A stretch of DNA of 64,000 nucleotides, from NCBI RefSeq assembly GCF_051131155.1, contig NZ_CP159508.1:1922001-1986000 (forward strand). Reading direction: 5' to 3'. This DNA comes from Pseudanabaena minima (GTDB lineage Bacteria > Cyanobacteriota > Cyanobacteriia > Pseudanabaenales > Pseudanabaenaceae). Shown here one piece after another: positions 17,642-26,793 of the stretch. Within the stretch, counting starts at the first letter, position 1. Each line of letters opens with the position of its first letter. Below the pieces are notes generated by a model. It did not search any database. It worked only from the letters and a program-made list of their open reading frames with translations, and was not told the origin of the DNA. The position numbers and the translations under genes were made by a program.

Positions 17642-20600
17642 ATGAACTTTTCTCCTCCAATTGCAAAGTTTCTACGCAAATTTTTTATCGATAAATCTAA
17701 AGATGAATTTCAGGATAAATTTCCAAATAGATTCACTCTGAAATATTTGTTTGTATTTTTATTGTTTGCCACTCTAGGATACTTAGGAAATTATTTTCGG
17801 CTACCTTTGTTTTTTGGCGTTGACTTATTGTTCGGCAGTATTTCTGTCCTGATCGCTACTTATATCTATGGAACCAAGATGGGGGTAATGGTTTCCGTGG
17901 TCGCTAGTACTTATACCTATTTCCTATGGGGACAACCCTACGCCGCAGTGCTATTGATTTTAGAAAGCCTTTGGGTAGGTATAGGGTTGCGTTATCAGGA
18001 AAAGCATCAGCAATCACGCAACATGGTGTTCCTTGTGCTGTCCTATTGGTTATTTCTGGGTACGCCATTATGCTTTATTTCTTATATTTTCTTTCTCAAA
18101 TTTGGATTTAGCTCAGTTGTTTTAGTTGTTCTTAAGCAAGTAATTAATGGCTCCTTTAATGCAGTGATTGCAACTCTATGTATTAACTACTTACCAATAA
18201 GACAATGGTTGCGGAAAGAACAAGGCGATCGGCAACACCAGACTATCCAGCAAATGCTGTTTTATCTGTTGTTAGCCTTTGTTTTTATCCCGATTCTCAC
18301 GATCGCCATTTTGACAGGGCAATATTTTTTGCAAAATATTAACTATGAAATTGATAATCAATTACGTTCTAGTGTGTCATCTCTCAACATTGATCTAAAA
18401 TTTTGGCATCAACGCAACGCCCAGATTTTACAAAGCCTAGCTAATATTGGATCTGAGGAGAAAAACTTAGAACGCTTACAATTTGCCACTACATCGTTAG
18501 GGAAAGGCACACCTACGTTTCTGTCTATTCATACTACAGATGCTGAAGGAAGAGTTTTGACAACATTTTCTCGAGTGCCTGATACAGATATAGCTAGTCT
18601 TAGTCAAACTATTGCTAAGACTGATATCTTTCAAAAGGTTAAATCCACTTTAAGCATCACCTTTGGAGATGTTCACATTGATAAAATGACATCTAAACCA
18701 CATATTGATGTTGCTGTCCCTATCTTTAAAGACAATCGCTTTGATGGCACCGTTATTGCATCTCTAAACATTTCTCATATTAAAGATTTTTTAACAGAAG
18801 CAGCAACAACATGGAAAACAGAAGCTTTTCTAATTGATCGCCATAAAAAAATAATTTCTACAACTTCTCCAGATTTTTTGACAGGACAGATTTTCGACTT
18901 ACACCAAGGGGGAAAAACGATCGCTTTTGGGACTGATCAGATTCAATGGTTTCCGCATCTCAAGGGTGCAGCAGCCATGACTCGATGGCGCAAGTCTTAT
19001 TATTTACAGAAAGTTTCGATTAATAATGAGATTCCTTGGGATCTAGTTGTGCGTTTATCACCAGTCCCATACATCGATACGCTTGAGTCATTACACACTA
19101 AAATTCTCTTGATCATTCTTGCTATCATCCTGCCAGCAACAATTGTCGCAAATTCCCTTAGTCGTAGTTTTGCGAAGCCGATCGCTAAGTTAATGAGACT
19201 AACCACAGATCTCCAGAAAAATCTAGCAAAGGACAATGATTTTACTTGGAATGCTAGCAATTTGAAGGAAATTGATACCCTTGGTTACAATTTCCAAGTT
19301 ATGGCGATCGCGCTTCAAGAGAAGTTTCAAGAAATTGAACAGACCAATCAAAGTTTAGAACTACGCATCCAAGAACGCACTGCTGAACTGCAAGCCAATC
19401 AACAAAGGCTAGAACTAATTACGAATTCTATGCCAGGCATGGTATATCAATTTCGGCGCGATCCCGAAGGGAAATATTCTATAACTTACATTAGTAAAGG
19501 AGCAGTTGAAATTTATGAAATAACAGTCGATCAGGTTTATGCAGACCCCAACTGTATTATGGGACTAACAGTTCCTGAAGATAGCCACATGGTAAGAGAG
19601 AGTATTGAAGAGTCAGCACGAACTTTAAACAAATGGAGCATGACTTATCGAGTTGTTTTGGCAACTGGCAAGCTTAAATGGTTAGCTGGTAGCGCAATTC
19701 CGATCCCTCACGATGATGGCAGTACTATTTGGAATGGTGTAATCACAGATGTCACTGATCGCAAACTAGCGAGCGCCACCCTCGAAAAACGGGAAAGTTA
19801 TCTGGCTATGCTAGTTGAAATTCAACGCCATTTACTTGCCGAAAGTATTAACAATCATGAATATGTCGATATTCTGCGATTACTGGGTAAAGTATCTGAT
19901 TTCTCAAGTGTCAAACTATTTGTTTGTGAACACAAGCCATTTGAAGAGTCCGATATCAAGATACATTCTGCCTGGTATGCTTCAAATATCAGTCATCCTG
20001 AAGAATTAGAACAGACTAGATTTATCCAAATGCTCTTTACTTGGCAATGGATAGCACGACTTACCAATGGCGAAATCGTCAATGAGTCTTTATCAACTAT
20101 TACCGAAATTGAAAGACCTATTTTAGATTCTAAAAATCTTCGCTCAATTTTAATGATACCTATAGTCGTTAGTGATAAGTTCTGGGGATTTTTGAGTTTC
20201 CATGATTACCATAGCGATCGCTTACGCGATCCTGTAGAAGTAAGTCTATTAAGAGTTTCAGCTTCTTCTTTAGCAATGCATCTAGAACGTCAGCAAGCAA
20301 AGATGGAAATGCTACAAGCAATGGAGTCCGCCCAAACTGCTAACCGTGCTAAGAGTGAGTTTCTCGCAACCATGAGTCATGAAATTCGCACACCGATGAA
20401 TGCAGTGATTGGTATGTCAAGTCTATTATTAGATTCAGATCTCAGCCCAGATCAACAGGAGTTTGCAGAAATTATCAGGTCAAGCGGAGATAATTTACTC
20501 ACAATTATTAATGACATTCTCGACTTCTCAAAAATTGAATCAGGAAAATTAAGCTTAGATATACAGCCTTTTAATTTACGAGCTTGCATCGAAGAATCTT

Positions 20601-21910
20601 TAGATCTTTTAGCTTCTACGGCAATTAATAAGGGGATCGAGCTAGCCTATTGTATAGATACTGATGTACCTGAACAGATTGTCAGCGATATAACCCGTCT
20701 CAGACAAATATTGGTAAATCTATTTAGTAATGCCGTTAAATTTACAGCTCAAGGAGCCGTGACGTTAAGAGTATCGGTACAAGAAGTTGATCAGCAATAT
20801 CAAAATTATCAGTTACTATTTGTTGTTAAAGATACTGGCATTGGTATTCCAAAAGATCGTTATGAACGCTTATTTAGACCCTTTAGCCAAGTGGACTCAT
20901 CGACTACGCGCCAATATGGTGGCACAGGTTTAGGACTAGCGATCGCTAATCAATTAACGCTACTGATGGGTGGCGAGATGTCTGTAGAGAGCGAAGTTGG
21001 AGTTGGTTCAACTTTTACTTTTACGATTTCTACAGTTGCAGACACGACCCAGATAGTGAATGCAGATTGGGATTCCATGTTTATTGGAAAACGACTATTA
21101 ATTCTTGAAGATAATGATGTTAGCTGCGAAAGCTTAGTTCTATTGGCTCAAGAATTACAAATGGAAGTGATGGCAACTCAATCTAGTGAGCAAGCGATCG
21201 CATGGTTACAGAGTGAGCCCAAATTTGATTGGGCAATTGTTGATGCTAGCATTCCTATATCTAATGCTAATGATCAGGATGCTAGTAATAATCGCGACAA
21301 TTGTGGCATCAGAAAATTAATGCGGACACAATCAAGTTCTTTGCCAATGATTTTACTTTCCCATCGGTTAAGTTGCGAATTATGCAAGCCTGATCCAATC
21401 ACAGTATGTCTGAGCAAACCAATTAAGCAATCGCAACTATATAAATCTTTGCTGAAGATTAGTAGTTATCATCCCTTACTTGAAAGCCAATCCAAAATGA
21501 AAGATATTTCATTTTTTAATGAAAACTTTGCTACTAGTTTCCCTCTAAAGATTTTACTAGCGGAAGATAATATTGTTAATCAAAAAGTTGCGACTCGGTT
21601 TCTCAATCGCTTAGGATATCGGGTCGATGTTGTAGCTAATGGACTAGAAGTTTTAGAGTCAATATACCGCCAAAAATACGATGTAATTTTGATGGATGTG
21701 CATATGCCAGAGATGGATGGATTGACTGCCACAAAAAGAATCGTCGCAGAATTTAGGCAAAAGCCTTGGATTATTGCGCTAACAGCTAATGCCGTACAGG
21801 GAGATCGCGAGATTTGTCTGGCACTAGGAATGCAAGATTATGTCAGCAAACCGATTCAAATTCAGGATTTAATGCAAGCCTTAGAAAGGGCATACAGTAG
21901 TTTGCAATAG
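17642..21910 (+). CDS. Membrane hybrid histidine kinase (Cache-HAMP-PAS-GAF-HK-REC-REC)
   Basis: This 1422-residue protein has an N-terminal block of about six membrane helices (residues 28-185), a further TM near 210, an extracellular Cache-like sensor (about 230-480), another TM (about 485-505), HAMP, a PAS domain (about 590-715) and a GAF domain (about 720-880). The HisKA box MSHEIRTPMN has its phospho-His near residue 913. The ATPase domain has NLFSNAVKF, DTGIGI and GGTGLGLAI. The first receiver (from about 1149) is degenerate; the second (about 1303-1420) is complete with LMDVHMPEMDG. Phosphorelay output is probably through the second receiver. The ligand is unknown. Confidence 0.9.
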   Translation: MNFSPPIAKFLRKFFIDKSKDEFQDKFPNRFTLKYLFVFLLFATLGYLGNYFRLPLFFGVDLLFGSISVLIATYIYGTKMGVMVSVVASTYTYFLWGQPYAAVLLILESLWVGIGLRYQEKHQQSRNMVFLVLSYWLFLGTPLCFISYIFFLKFGFSSVVLVVLKQVINGSFNAVIATLCINYLPIRQWLRKEQGDRQHQTIQQMLFYLLLAFVFIPILTIAILTGQYFLQNINYEIDNQLRSSVSSLNIDLKFWHQRNAQILQSLANIGSEEKNLERLQFATTSLGKGTPTFLSIHTTDAEGRVLTTFSRVPDTDIASLSQTIAKTDIFQKVKSTLSITFGDVHIDKMTSKPHIDVAVPIFKDNRFDGTVIASLNISHIKDFLTEAATTWKTEAFLIDRHKKIISTTSPDFLTGQIFDLHQGGKTIAFGTDQIQWFPHLKGAAAMTRWRKSYYLQKVSINNEIPWDLVVRLSPVPYIDTLESLHTKILLIILAIILPATIVANSLSRSFAKPIAKLMRLTTDLQKNLAKDNDFTWNASNLKEIDTLGYNFQVMAIALQEKFQEIEQTNQSLELRIQERTAELQANQQRLELITNSMPGMVYQFRRDPEGKYSITYISKGAVEIYEITVDQVYADPNCIMGLTVPEDSHMVRESIEESARTLNKWSMTYRVVLATGKLKWLAGSAIPIPHDDGSTIWNGVITDVTDRKLASATLEKRESYLAMLVEIQRHLLAESINNHEYVDILRLLGKVSDFSSVKLFVCEHKPFEESDIKIHSAWYASNISHPEELEQTRFIQMLFTWQWIARLTNGEIVNESLSTITEIERPILDSKNLRSILMIPIVVSDKFWGFLSFHDYHSDRLRDPVEVSLLRVSASSLAMHLERQQAKMEMLQAMESAQTANRAKSEFLATMSHEIRTPMNAVIGMSSLLLDSDLSPDQQEFAEIIRSSGDNLLTIINDILDFSKIESGKLSLDIQPFNLRACIEESLDLLASTAINKGIELAYCIDTDVPEQIVSDITRLRQILVNLFSNAVKFTAQGAVTLRVSVQEVDQQYQNYQLLFVVKDTGIGIPKDRYERLFRPFSQVDSSTTRQYGGTGLGLAIANQLTLLMGGEMSVESEVGVGSTFTFTISTVADTTQIVNADWDSMFIGKRLLILEDNDVSCESLVLLAQELQMEVMATQSSEQAIAWLQSEPKFDWAIVDASIPISNANDQDASNNRDNCGIRKLMRTQSSSLPMILLSHRLSCELCKPDPITVCLSKPIKQSQLYKSLLKISSYHPLLESQSKMKDISFFNENFATSFPLKILLAEDNIVNQKVATRFLNRLGYRVDVVANGLEVLESIYRQKYDVILMDVHMPEMDGLTATKRIVAEFRQKPWIIALTANAVQGDREICLALGMQDYVSKPIQIQDLMQALERAYSSLQ

Positions 21911-21937
21911 TGAGCCGTGCTTGGCGCAGCGCTTGAA

Positions 21938-22264
21938 CTATGGTTGATTGATTACCCAATTAAGATAATCTCGATCAACGGCGATCACAGGAATAGCTAT
22001 AACTTCGGGGGTTTCGTAAGGATGTAGCGATCGCAGTCTAGAAGATAATGCTTCATAATTGGCTTGCAGAGTTTTGATCAAGACTAAATGCTCTGATTCT
22101 TGGCATAGTTCGCCTTGCCACATGTAGGTAGAAGTCATGCTAGGCATCACCTGTACACAAGCAGCCAGTTTTTCTTCAACCAATATTTTGGCAATACTAT
22201 GAGCTTGATTGACCTCAGGCATTGTTATCATTACAACAATTAAGGTTGGTTCCGAGCTTGACAT
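21938..22264 (-). CDS. cutA: CutA1 divalent cation tolerance protein
   Basis: From ATG 22264 the protein is 108 residues; an upstream TTG at 22288 would add eight. It has the CutA1 sequence: LIVVMITMPEVNQAHSIAKI, EEKLAACVQVMP, the strand with STYMWQGELCQESEHLVLIKT, and HPYETPEVIAIPV. CutA1 is a small homotrimer, historically tied to copper tolerance although its real role is debated. It is far from the copper operon and without a copper box, so no functional link is claimed. Confidence 0.93.
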   Translation of the reverse strand: MSSSEPTLIVVMITMPEVNQAHSIAKILVEEKLAACVQVMPSMTSTYMWQGELCQESEHLVLIKTLQANYEALSSRLRSLHPYETPEVIAIPVIAVDRDYLNWVINQP

Positions 22265-22298
22265 GATTAGTTTTATAGCGTTAATCAAGTCATTTTAG

Positions 22299-22345
22299 AT
22301 CCAAAATAGAATGGCGGCGCTTCGCGCCGCCATTCTATTTTGGAT
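22299..22345. repeat. Perfect palindrome, 22-bp arms, core GGCGGCGC-TTC-GCGCCGCC
   Basis: The left arm (22299-22320) and right arm (22324-22345) are exact complements around TTC. It lies between thf1 and cutA, both on the minus strand. The core is shared with palindromes at 30596 and 62924, but the outer arms are not. Confidence 0.88.
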
Positions 22346-22375
22346 TTTAATTTGGAAGGCTTTGCCTTCTATTTT

Positions 22376-23083
22376 TTATGTATTTTCGGTAGTTTCTGTA
22401 GATGCAGCGCTGATTGAAGCAGATTCTTTTTGAGCACGTTTTTTACGTTCAGCCTCTACCATGTCAGCAATCATTTGACGAGCTTGCTCGATCTTGTCGA
22501 GATTGGAGCGATATAGGTCAATATCTTTGAGTAAGCGATCGCTACCAAATTTCAGCGTTTCACCTACTAATTTGATCACTTCTTCACGCTTCGTACTATC
22601 AGCAATATCGTCAGGATCGCTAATTTCTAGCAATGCGTAAAGCCCTACACCCAGCAAGCGACTATATTTGAAGTTTTCTTTATTAGCAATCGTCTTTAAT
22701 TGTCCAGACAAAGGCTCAAGGTGGATACCAGAGTCTAAGCTGGTCAACAGGGTTTTAATTTCTTGAGGTGATCGCGTAGCGAGGTCGCTCAGAGTTGTCG
22801 CATCTTGGCGAATGCGATCGGAGTCAAACTGAAGCGCCGAACACAATGCATGAAATACTGCAAAGCGATCGGTTTCAGGCTTGTACCCCACTGTAAAGCG
22901 ATCGAAAGTAGTCACAAAACCTAATGCAAAAATTGCGTCATATACAAATGTTTGATTGACTTTCAGTAGATGGATTTCCACCAAAAGCTCATCCACAACC
23001 CGTCTATAGACTTGATTGACTGGCTTGGGGAAAGCTAAATAAAAATCTTTTTTAGTATCAGAAACAGTACGAACGGTATTCAC
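22376..23083 (-). CDS. thf1: Thf1/Psb29 photosystem II biogenesis protein
   Basis: The GTG at 23083 gives the family start MNTVRTVSDTKKDFY; a TTG three codons upstream is the alternative. The protein (235 residues) shows the Thf1 signatures: PVNQVYRRVVDELLVEIHLL, YDAIFALGFVTTFDRFTVGY, and FKYSRLLGVGLYALLEI. A long C-terminal coiled coil (SNLDKIEQARQMIADMVEAE) and a basic, Ser/Thr-rich tail follow. Thf1/Psb29 acts at thylakoid membranes in PSII assembly and repair, with FtsH. The gene stands alone. Confidence 0.93.
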   Translation of the reverse strand: MNTVRTVSDTKKDFYLAFPKPVNQVYRRVVDELLVEIHLLKVNQTFVYDAIFALGFVTTFDRFTVGYKPETDRFAVFHALCSALQFDSDRIRQDATTLSDLATRSPQEIKTLLTSLDSGIHLEPLSGQLKTIANKENFKYSRLLGVGLYALLEISDPDDIADSTKREEVIKLVGETLKFGSDRLLKDIDLYRSNLDKIEQARQMIADMVEAERKKRAQKESASISAASTETTENT

Positions 23084-23181
23084 AGTCAACAAAACCTAAA
23101 GACAAGATAGTTCAAATTATCATCGCACAGTTAGCCATAGCATCAGTCTATCGCTATAGATAAATTTTGGTGTATAAAAGC

Positions 23182-23217
23182 GAGTGGTGACATGAAGCAA
23201 CGCCACTCACTTTTTTT
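23182..23217 (+). terminator. Hairpin with T-run upstream of the acyl-CoA synthetase gene
   Basis: GAGTGG and CCACTC pair across about 15 bp and are followed by a T7 run. The flanking genes are divergent here, so what it terminates on the plus strand is unclear. Confidence 0.5.
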
Positions 23218-23392
23218 GTTTTGGTTTTTGATAAAATTACGAGCAGTGCTTTGTGCGGTAACTATAATAATTTCCGAGCAAAGTAAGTGTGGCTTAGCCA
23301 CATTTACTAAAAAATTTCTTGGTTCATGTTTGAATGCAACATGCTGTAATTCTAGGCGATCGCCACATTAAAAATTTTAGGTAAATCCAGTC

Positions 23393-24892
23393 ATGAATTT
23401 AGCTCGGCTAATTTCCGAAACCGCAGCAAAATATGCTGACAAACCAGCGATCGTATTTGGAGACAAAACTTGGACTTACCAAGATTTTGATCTCCTAGTA
23501 CAGCGTTATGCCACTCATCTCGATCGCCTAGGTATCAAAAAAGGCGATCGCGTTGCAGTCCAATTACCAAAATGCATCGAATTTTTATTTTTTCATTTTG
23601 CGATTCTCTCTATTGGTGCGATCTCCTTACCACTCAACCCCGACTATCGCCCTGAAGAAATTGACTATTTCTTGACGGATTCAGGTAGCTCTTTATATGT
23701 GACTACTCGCGACATTTTTAGCAAAGTACAATCGGCAATCCAGCATTTATCAGAATTGCAAATCCTACTCAAAGAAGAACAACTTCTCCCATCAGTAGAA
23801 GCTATTCTTCCCAAATACATCGCAGGTGGTGATGATATTGCCATGATCTGCTACACATCAGGCACAACAGGACGTTGTAAAGGCGCGGCAATTTCCCATC
23901 ACAATCTCATCGCCAACATGAAAGCTTTACATAAAGCATGGGAATGGAGCGATCGCGATATTCTATTACATGTCTTACCTCTATTTCATGTACATGGCTT
24001 GAATGTCGCCGCTTTAGGATGTCTCTACGCAGGTGCAACCATGATCATGCTAGAGAAATTTGAACCACGCCGCGTCTGGTCAACTTTAACATCATCAAAT
24101 TGCACCTTGTTCATGGGTGTTCCCACTATTTATCAACGACTGATTAATGAATGGGAAAAACTAGAACCTCAACCAGATTTGCGTAATATGCGCCTATTTG
24201 TTTCTGGTTCTGCACCCCTCAGCGATCAACAGTTCTCTCAATTTGAAAATATGACAGGTTTTCGCATCCTTGAACGTTATGGCATGACCGAAACAGGGAT
24301 GAATGCATCGAATCTTATTGATCCAGAACATCGCAAAGCCAAGAGTGTCGGGTTTCCTTTGGATGGCGTAGAAATTCGGATTGTCAATCGTGATGGTGAA
24401 GATGTGGCGATCGCTGAGGTCGGTGAAGTTTGGATTCGTGGCGCAAATGTCTTTCAAGGCTATTGGGGTATGCCAGACAAAACAGCAGAGTCATTTACAG
24501 ATGGATGGTTTCACACGGGTGATTTGGGATTTCAAGATCCCGATGATCACAACAGACTGTACTTAGTCGGTCGTGCTAAGGAGCTAATTATTACAGGTGG
24601 ATTTAATGTCTATCCCAAAGAAATCGAAAATGTTCTCGAATCCCATGCAAATGTCAAAGAATCGGCGGTAGTGGGATTGCCAGATACTGATTTTGGTGAA
24701 AAAGTTGTCGCTGCGATCGCCCTTAAAGATGCTATTACAATTACCCATGAAGAGTTAATCACCCATTGCAAAAGTCGCCTCGCCACGTACAAATGTCCTA
24801 AGCAAATATTCTTTGTCGCAGAACTTCCCCGCAATGCGATGGGGAAAATCCAGAAAAATGTTTTAGTCCAACAGATTAGCACTTTGCCATAA
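23393..24892 (+). CDS. AMP-forming acyl-CoA synthetase (malonyl-CoA synthetase-like)
   Basis: This 499-residue enzyme has the adenylate-forming motifs in order: A3 CYTSGTTGRCKGA (about 160-172), LHVLPLFHVHGLN (about 199-211), A5 ERYGMTETGMN (about 294), A7 DGWFHTGDLG (about 368), A8 GRAKELIITGGFNVYPKEIE (about 391-410) and the catalytic lysine in NAMGKIQK (A10) near the C-terminus. It should activate a carboxylic acid to an acyl-CoA via an acyl-adenylate. The VHGLN segment resembles malonyl/methylmalonyl-CoA synthetases (MatB/ACSF3 type), but substrate choice cannot be fixed from sequence. It is a single-gene unit ending in a convergent arrangement. Confidence 0.85.
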   Translation: MNLARLISETAAKYADKPAIVFGDKTWTYQDFDLLVQRYATHLDRLGIKKGDRVAVQLPKCIEFLFFHFAILSIGAISLPLNPDYRPEEIDYFLTDSGSSLYVTTRDIFSKVQSAIQHLSELQILLKEEQLLPSVEAILPKYIAGGDDIAMICYTSGTTGRCKGAAISHHNLIANMKALHKAWEWSDRDILLHVLPLFHVHGLNVAALGCLYAGATMIMLEKFEPRRVWSTLTSSNCTLFMGVPTIYQRLINEWEKLEPQPDLRNMRLFVSGSAPLSDQQFSQFENMTGFRILERYGMTETGMNASNLIDPEHRKAKSVGFPLDGVEIRIVNRDGEDVAIAEVGEVWIRGANVFQGYWGMPDKTAESFTDGWFHTGDLGFQDPDDHNRLYLVGRAKELIITGGFNVYPKEIENVLESHANVKESAVVGLPDTDFGEKVVAAIALKDAITITHEELITHCKSRLATYKCPKQIFFVAELPRNAMGKIQKNVLVQQISTLP

Positions 24893-24913
24893 ATTGTTGA
24901 GCACGCCGCTTAG

Positions 24914-24951
24914 CCGCAACAAAAAGTAGGCTAGCCTACTTTTTGTTGCGG
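24914..24951. terminator. Perfect 38-bp palindrome shared with a gene end
   Basis: CCGCAACAAAAAGTAGGCT is followed by its exact complement with no loop. The right arm is the last codons and stop of the minus-strand gene 24936-26729; the left arm is a mirror of that gene end. It probably ends transcription from both sides. Confidence 0.85.
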
Positions 24952-26729
24952 TTTTCTTGCCAAGCATTGCCTATTCCTTGCACTACACCACGCCCAATCA
25001 AACCAATGCCCCGACCAATCACGTTGGTTAATACATACACAAATCCGCTACCAATAAAAGAGATCGCTGATTTTAGTCTTGGTGCGATCGTATCTTGTAA
25101 TTCCAGTACTAAAGTAACAGCCAGTTGTACTCCTTCTAGCTGTTGTAGCTCTTCATTACGAGGGGTATAGATAGTTACTCTTTTGATGCCGCGATCGGCA
25201 AAGGTCAATAAAATATGACGACTCTCAAAGATTAATTGCGGTTCACTAATATACTTTTCTAAGCGATATTTCCAAGATAAATCATTGCGAAATCGTTCGA
25301 TTTCACGAGTCGCAAGCAAATTATAGCGATAGAAATTATGCTTGATTTCTTCAATATTGGCGAAATTATTTAAGAGTGGTTGAATTACGGCATTAGCAAT
25401 TTGAATAATCAAATTATCTAATATTATCTCTACTCTCTGCATTGCTTCAGGTGTTCCAATAGCAGCACTAGAGTCATCGATTACTAATTCTGTTTCAAAT
25501 AATAGATGGGATAGAAAATTATCAAATTGAGGGATTTTATCTAAAAACTCTGTCTGTACAATCTCTTCTTCCTTGAGTAAAATATCCACAACATTAACTT
25601 CAGAATCAATATTATTCAGCACATAATATTTGCCAAAAAAATTAATTATTGTTTCCTGCCAAATACTTTTTAAAATATCAGGTATTTTCAGTTCTAATTG
25701 TGATGGTTGAATTTGAGAAAACCGTAAATCAGTGATGCTTTGTTCGATTTGGCGCAAAGCAACATATAGAAGTTGTCGCTTTTTCTCATCTTTCAAAATA
25801 TCAATTTCTAACGGAGTTTTACTTATATTTAATAAGCTAGATTGTAGTTTGTTAACCGTTTTGTCCCATAGACTTGCTTGGACAGCCAAAGCATTATTTC
25901 TGGCTTGCTCCTCAGTTTGATCTTGGGCTGTGTTGTTAGCTTTTTTGGTTGTGCGATCGCTTATTTCTCCATCAAAATCAATAAATTTTTCGTCCAGATT
26001 AGAAACTGTATTTGCTGGTGGCATAGCTGGTTCTATTTGCTGTCCCCATAACCGATTCACTAACCAACGCGCCGCTTGTAATTCTCTAGCCTGCCCCGCT
26101 AAAACCATTTTGGCAATCTGATCGCTAATCTGGTCACTATTGGTACTAGCTAAATTAGCCTTGACTTCAGCTAATACCCGATCAATTCCTCGCATTCCTG
26201 ACAAATAGAAATTACGCTTTACGATCGCCACAATAGTTTGCTCAGGCAAATTTCTCATTAAGCGATTGGATTGCTTAGATTGATTGATAACAAGTCTTTG
26301 GCGATCGTCTAGATACTGATTTCCTAGAGCAACTTGGCGAATCGCAGTTATTAATTCATCAGGATTAGCTCCCTTCAGACAATATCCCTCAACACCAGTG
26401 CGCAAAACCATCTCCACTACTGGAGGCTCTTGTGGATAACTCAATACCAAAATTGGCAATTGGGGATACTCCAACTTTAAGCGTTGACATAGTTCTAGAC
26501 CAGCTTGACAATTGATTGCTGCCAATTCCGAATTTTTTGTGCCTATATTTAGATCGAGAATTGCTAGATCAAAATCTCCTCCTCCCCGCAAAATACCTAA
26601 AACCTCAGCCACCGTCTCCGCTTCAGCCACCACTTCCAATTCTGAAAATTGTGCCAGCCACGATCGCATTCCCATCCGAAAAATGCGATCAGCATCTATT
26701 AAAAGTAATCTATATATCTCGTCACTCAT
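24936..26729 (-). CDS. Response regulator with cyanobacterial DUF3685 domain
   Basis: This 597-residue protein starts with a receiver domain (YRLLLIDADRIFRMGMRSWL; phospho-Asp in LAILDLNIG near residue 58; LVLSYP; K of CLKGANPDE near 119) with the LuxR-type opening helix ending QVALGNQYLDD. The DNA-binding helices are absent. Instead a long helical DUF3685 region runs to the end, with membrane-associating segments near the C-terminus (SAISFIGSGFVYVLTNVIGRGIGLIGRG). DUF3685 is a cyanobacterial domain of unknown function. It lies 64 bp downstream of a histidine-kinase-like gene on the same strand, so the two may form a pair. Confidence 0.82.
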   Translation of the reverse strand: MSDEIYRLLLIDADRIFRMGMRSWLAQFSELEVVAEAETVAEVLGILRGGGDFDLAILDLNIGTKNSELAAINCQAGLELCQRLKLEYPQLPILVLSYPQEPPVVEMVLRTGVEGYCLKGANPDELITAIRQVALGNQYLDDRQRLVINQSKQSNRLMRNLPEQTIVAIVKRNFYLSGMRGIDRVLAEVKANLASTNSDQISDQIAKMVLAGQARELQAARWLVNRLWGQQIEPAMPPANTVSNLDEKFIDFDGEISDRTTKKANNTAQDQTEEQARNNALAVQASLWDKTVNKLQSSLLNISKTPLEIDILKDEKKRQLLYVALRQIEQSITDLRFSQIQPSQLELKIPDILKSIWQETIINFFGKYYVLNNIDSEVNVVDILLKEEEIVQTEFLDKIPQFDNFLSHLLFETELVIDDSSAAIGTPEAMQRVEIILDNLIIQIANAVIQPLLNNFANIEEIKHNFYRYNLLATREIERFRNDLSWKYRLEKYISEPQLIFESRHILLTFADRGIKRVTIYTPRNEELQQLEGVQLAVTLVLELQDTIAPRLKSAISFIGSGFVYVLTNVIGRGIGLIGRGVVQGIGNAWQENRNKK

Positions 26730-26793
26730 TGGGAAACTAGTCAGACGATTTTGAACAATATATCTTAAAGTAGTTCCTTGATTAGCTTAATAC

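Noticed and set aside
19800..20300. GAF domain of the 17642 kinase as a cyanobacteriochrome
   Set aside because: It lacks both the DXCF and the canonical Cys-His chromophore motifs.
21938..22264. cutA as part of the copper system
   Set aside because: It lies 8 kb away and has no copper box, and the role of CutA1 in copper handling is disputed.
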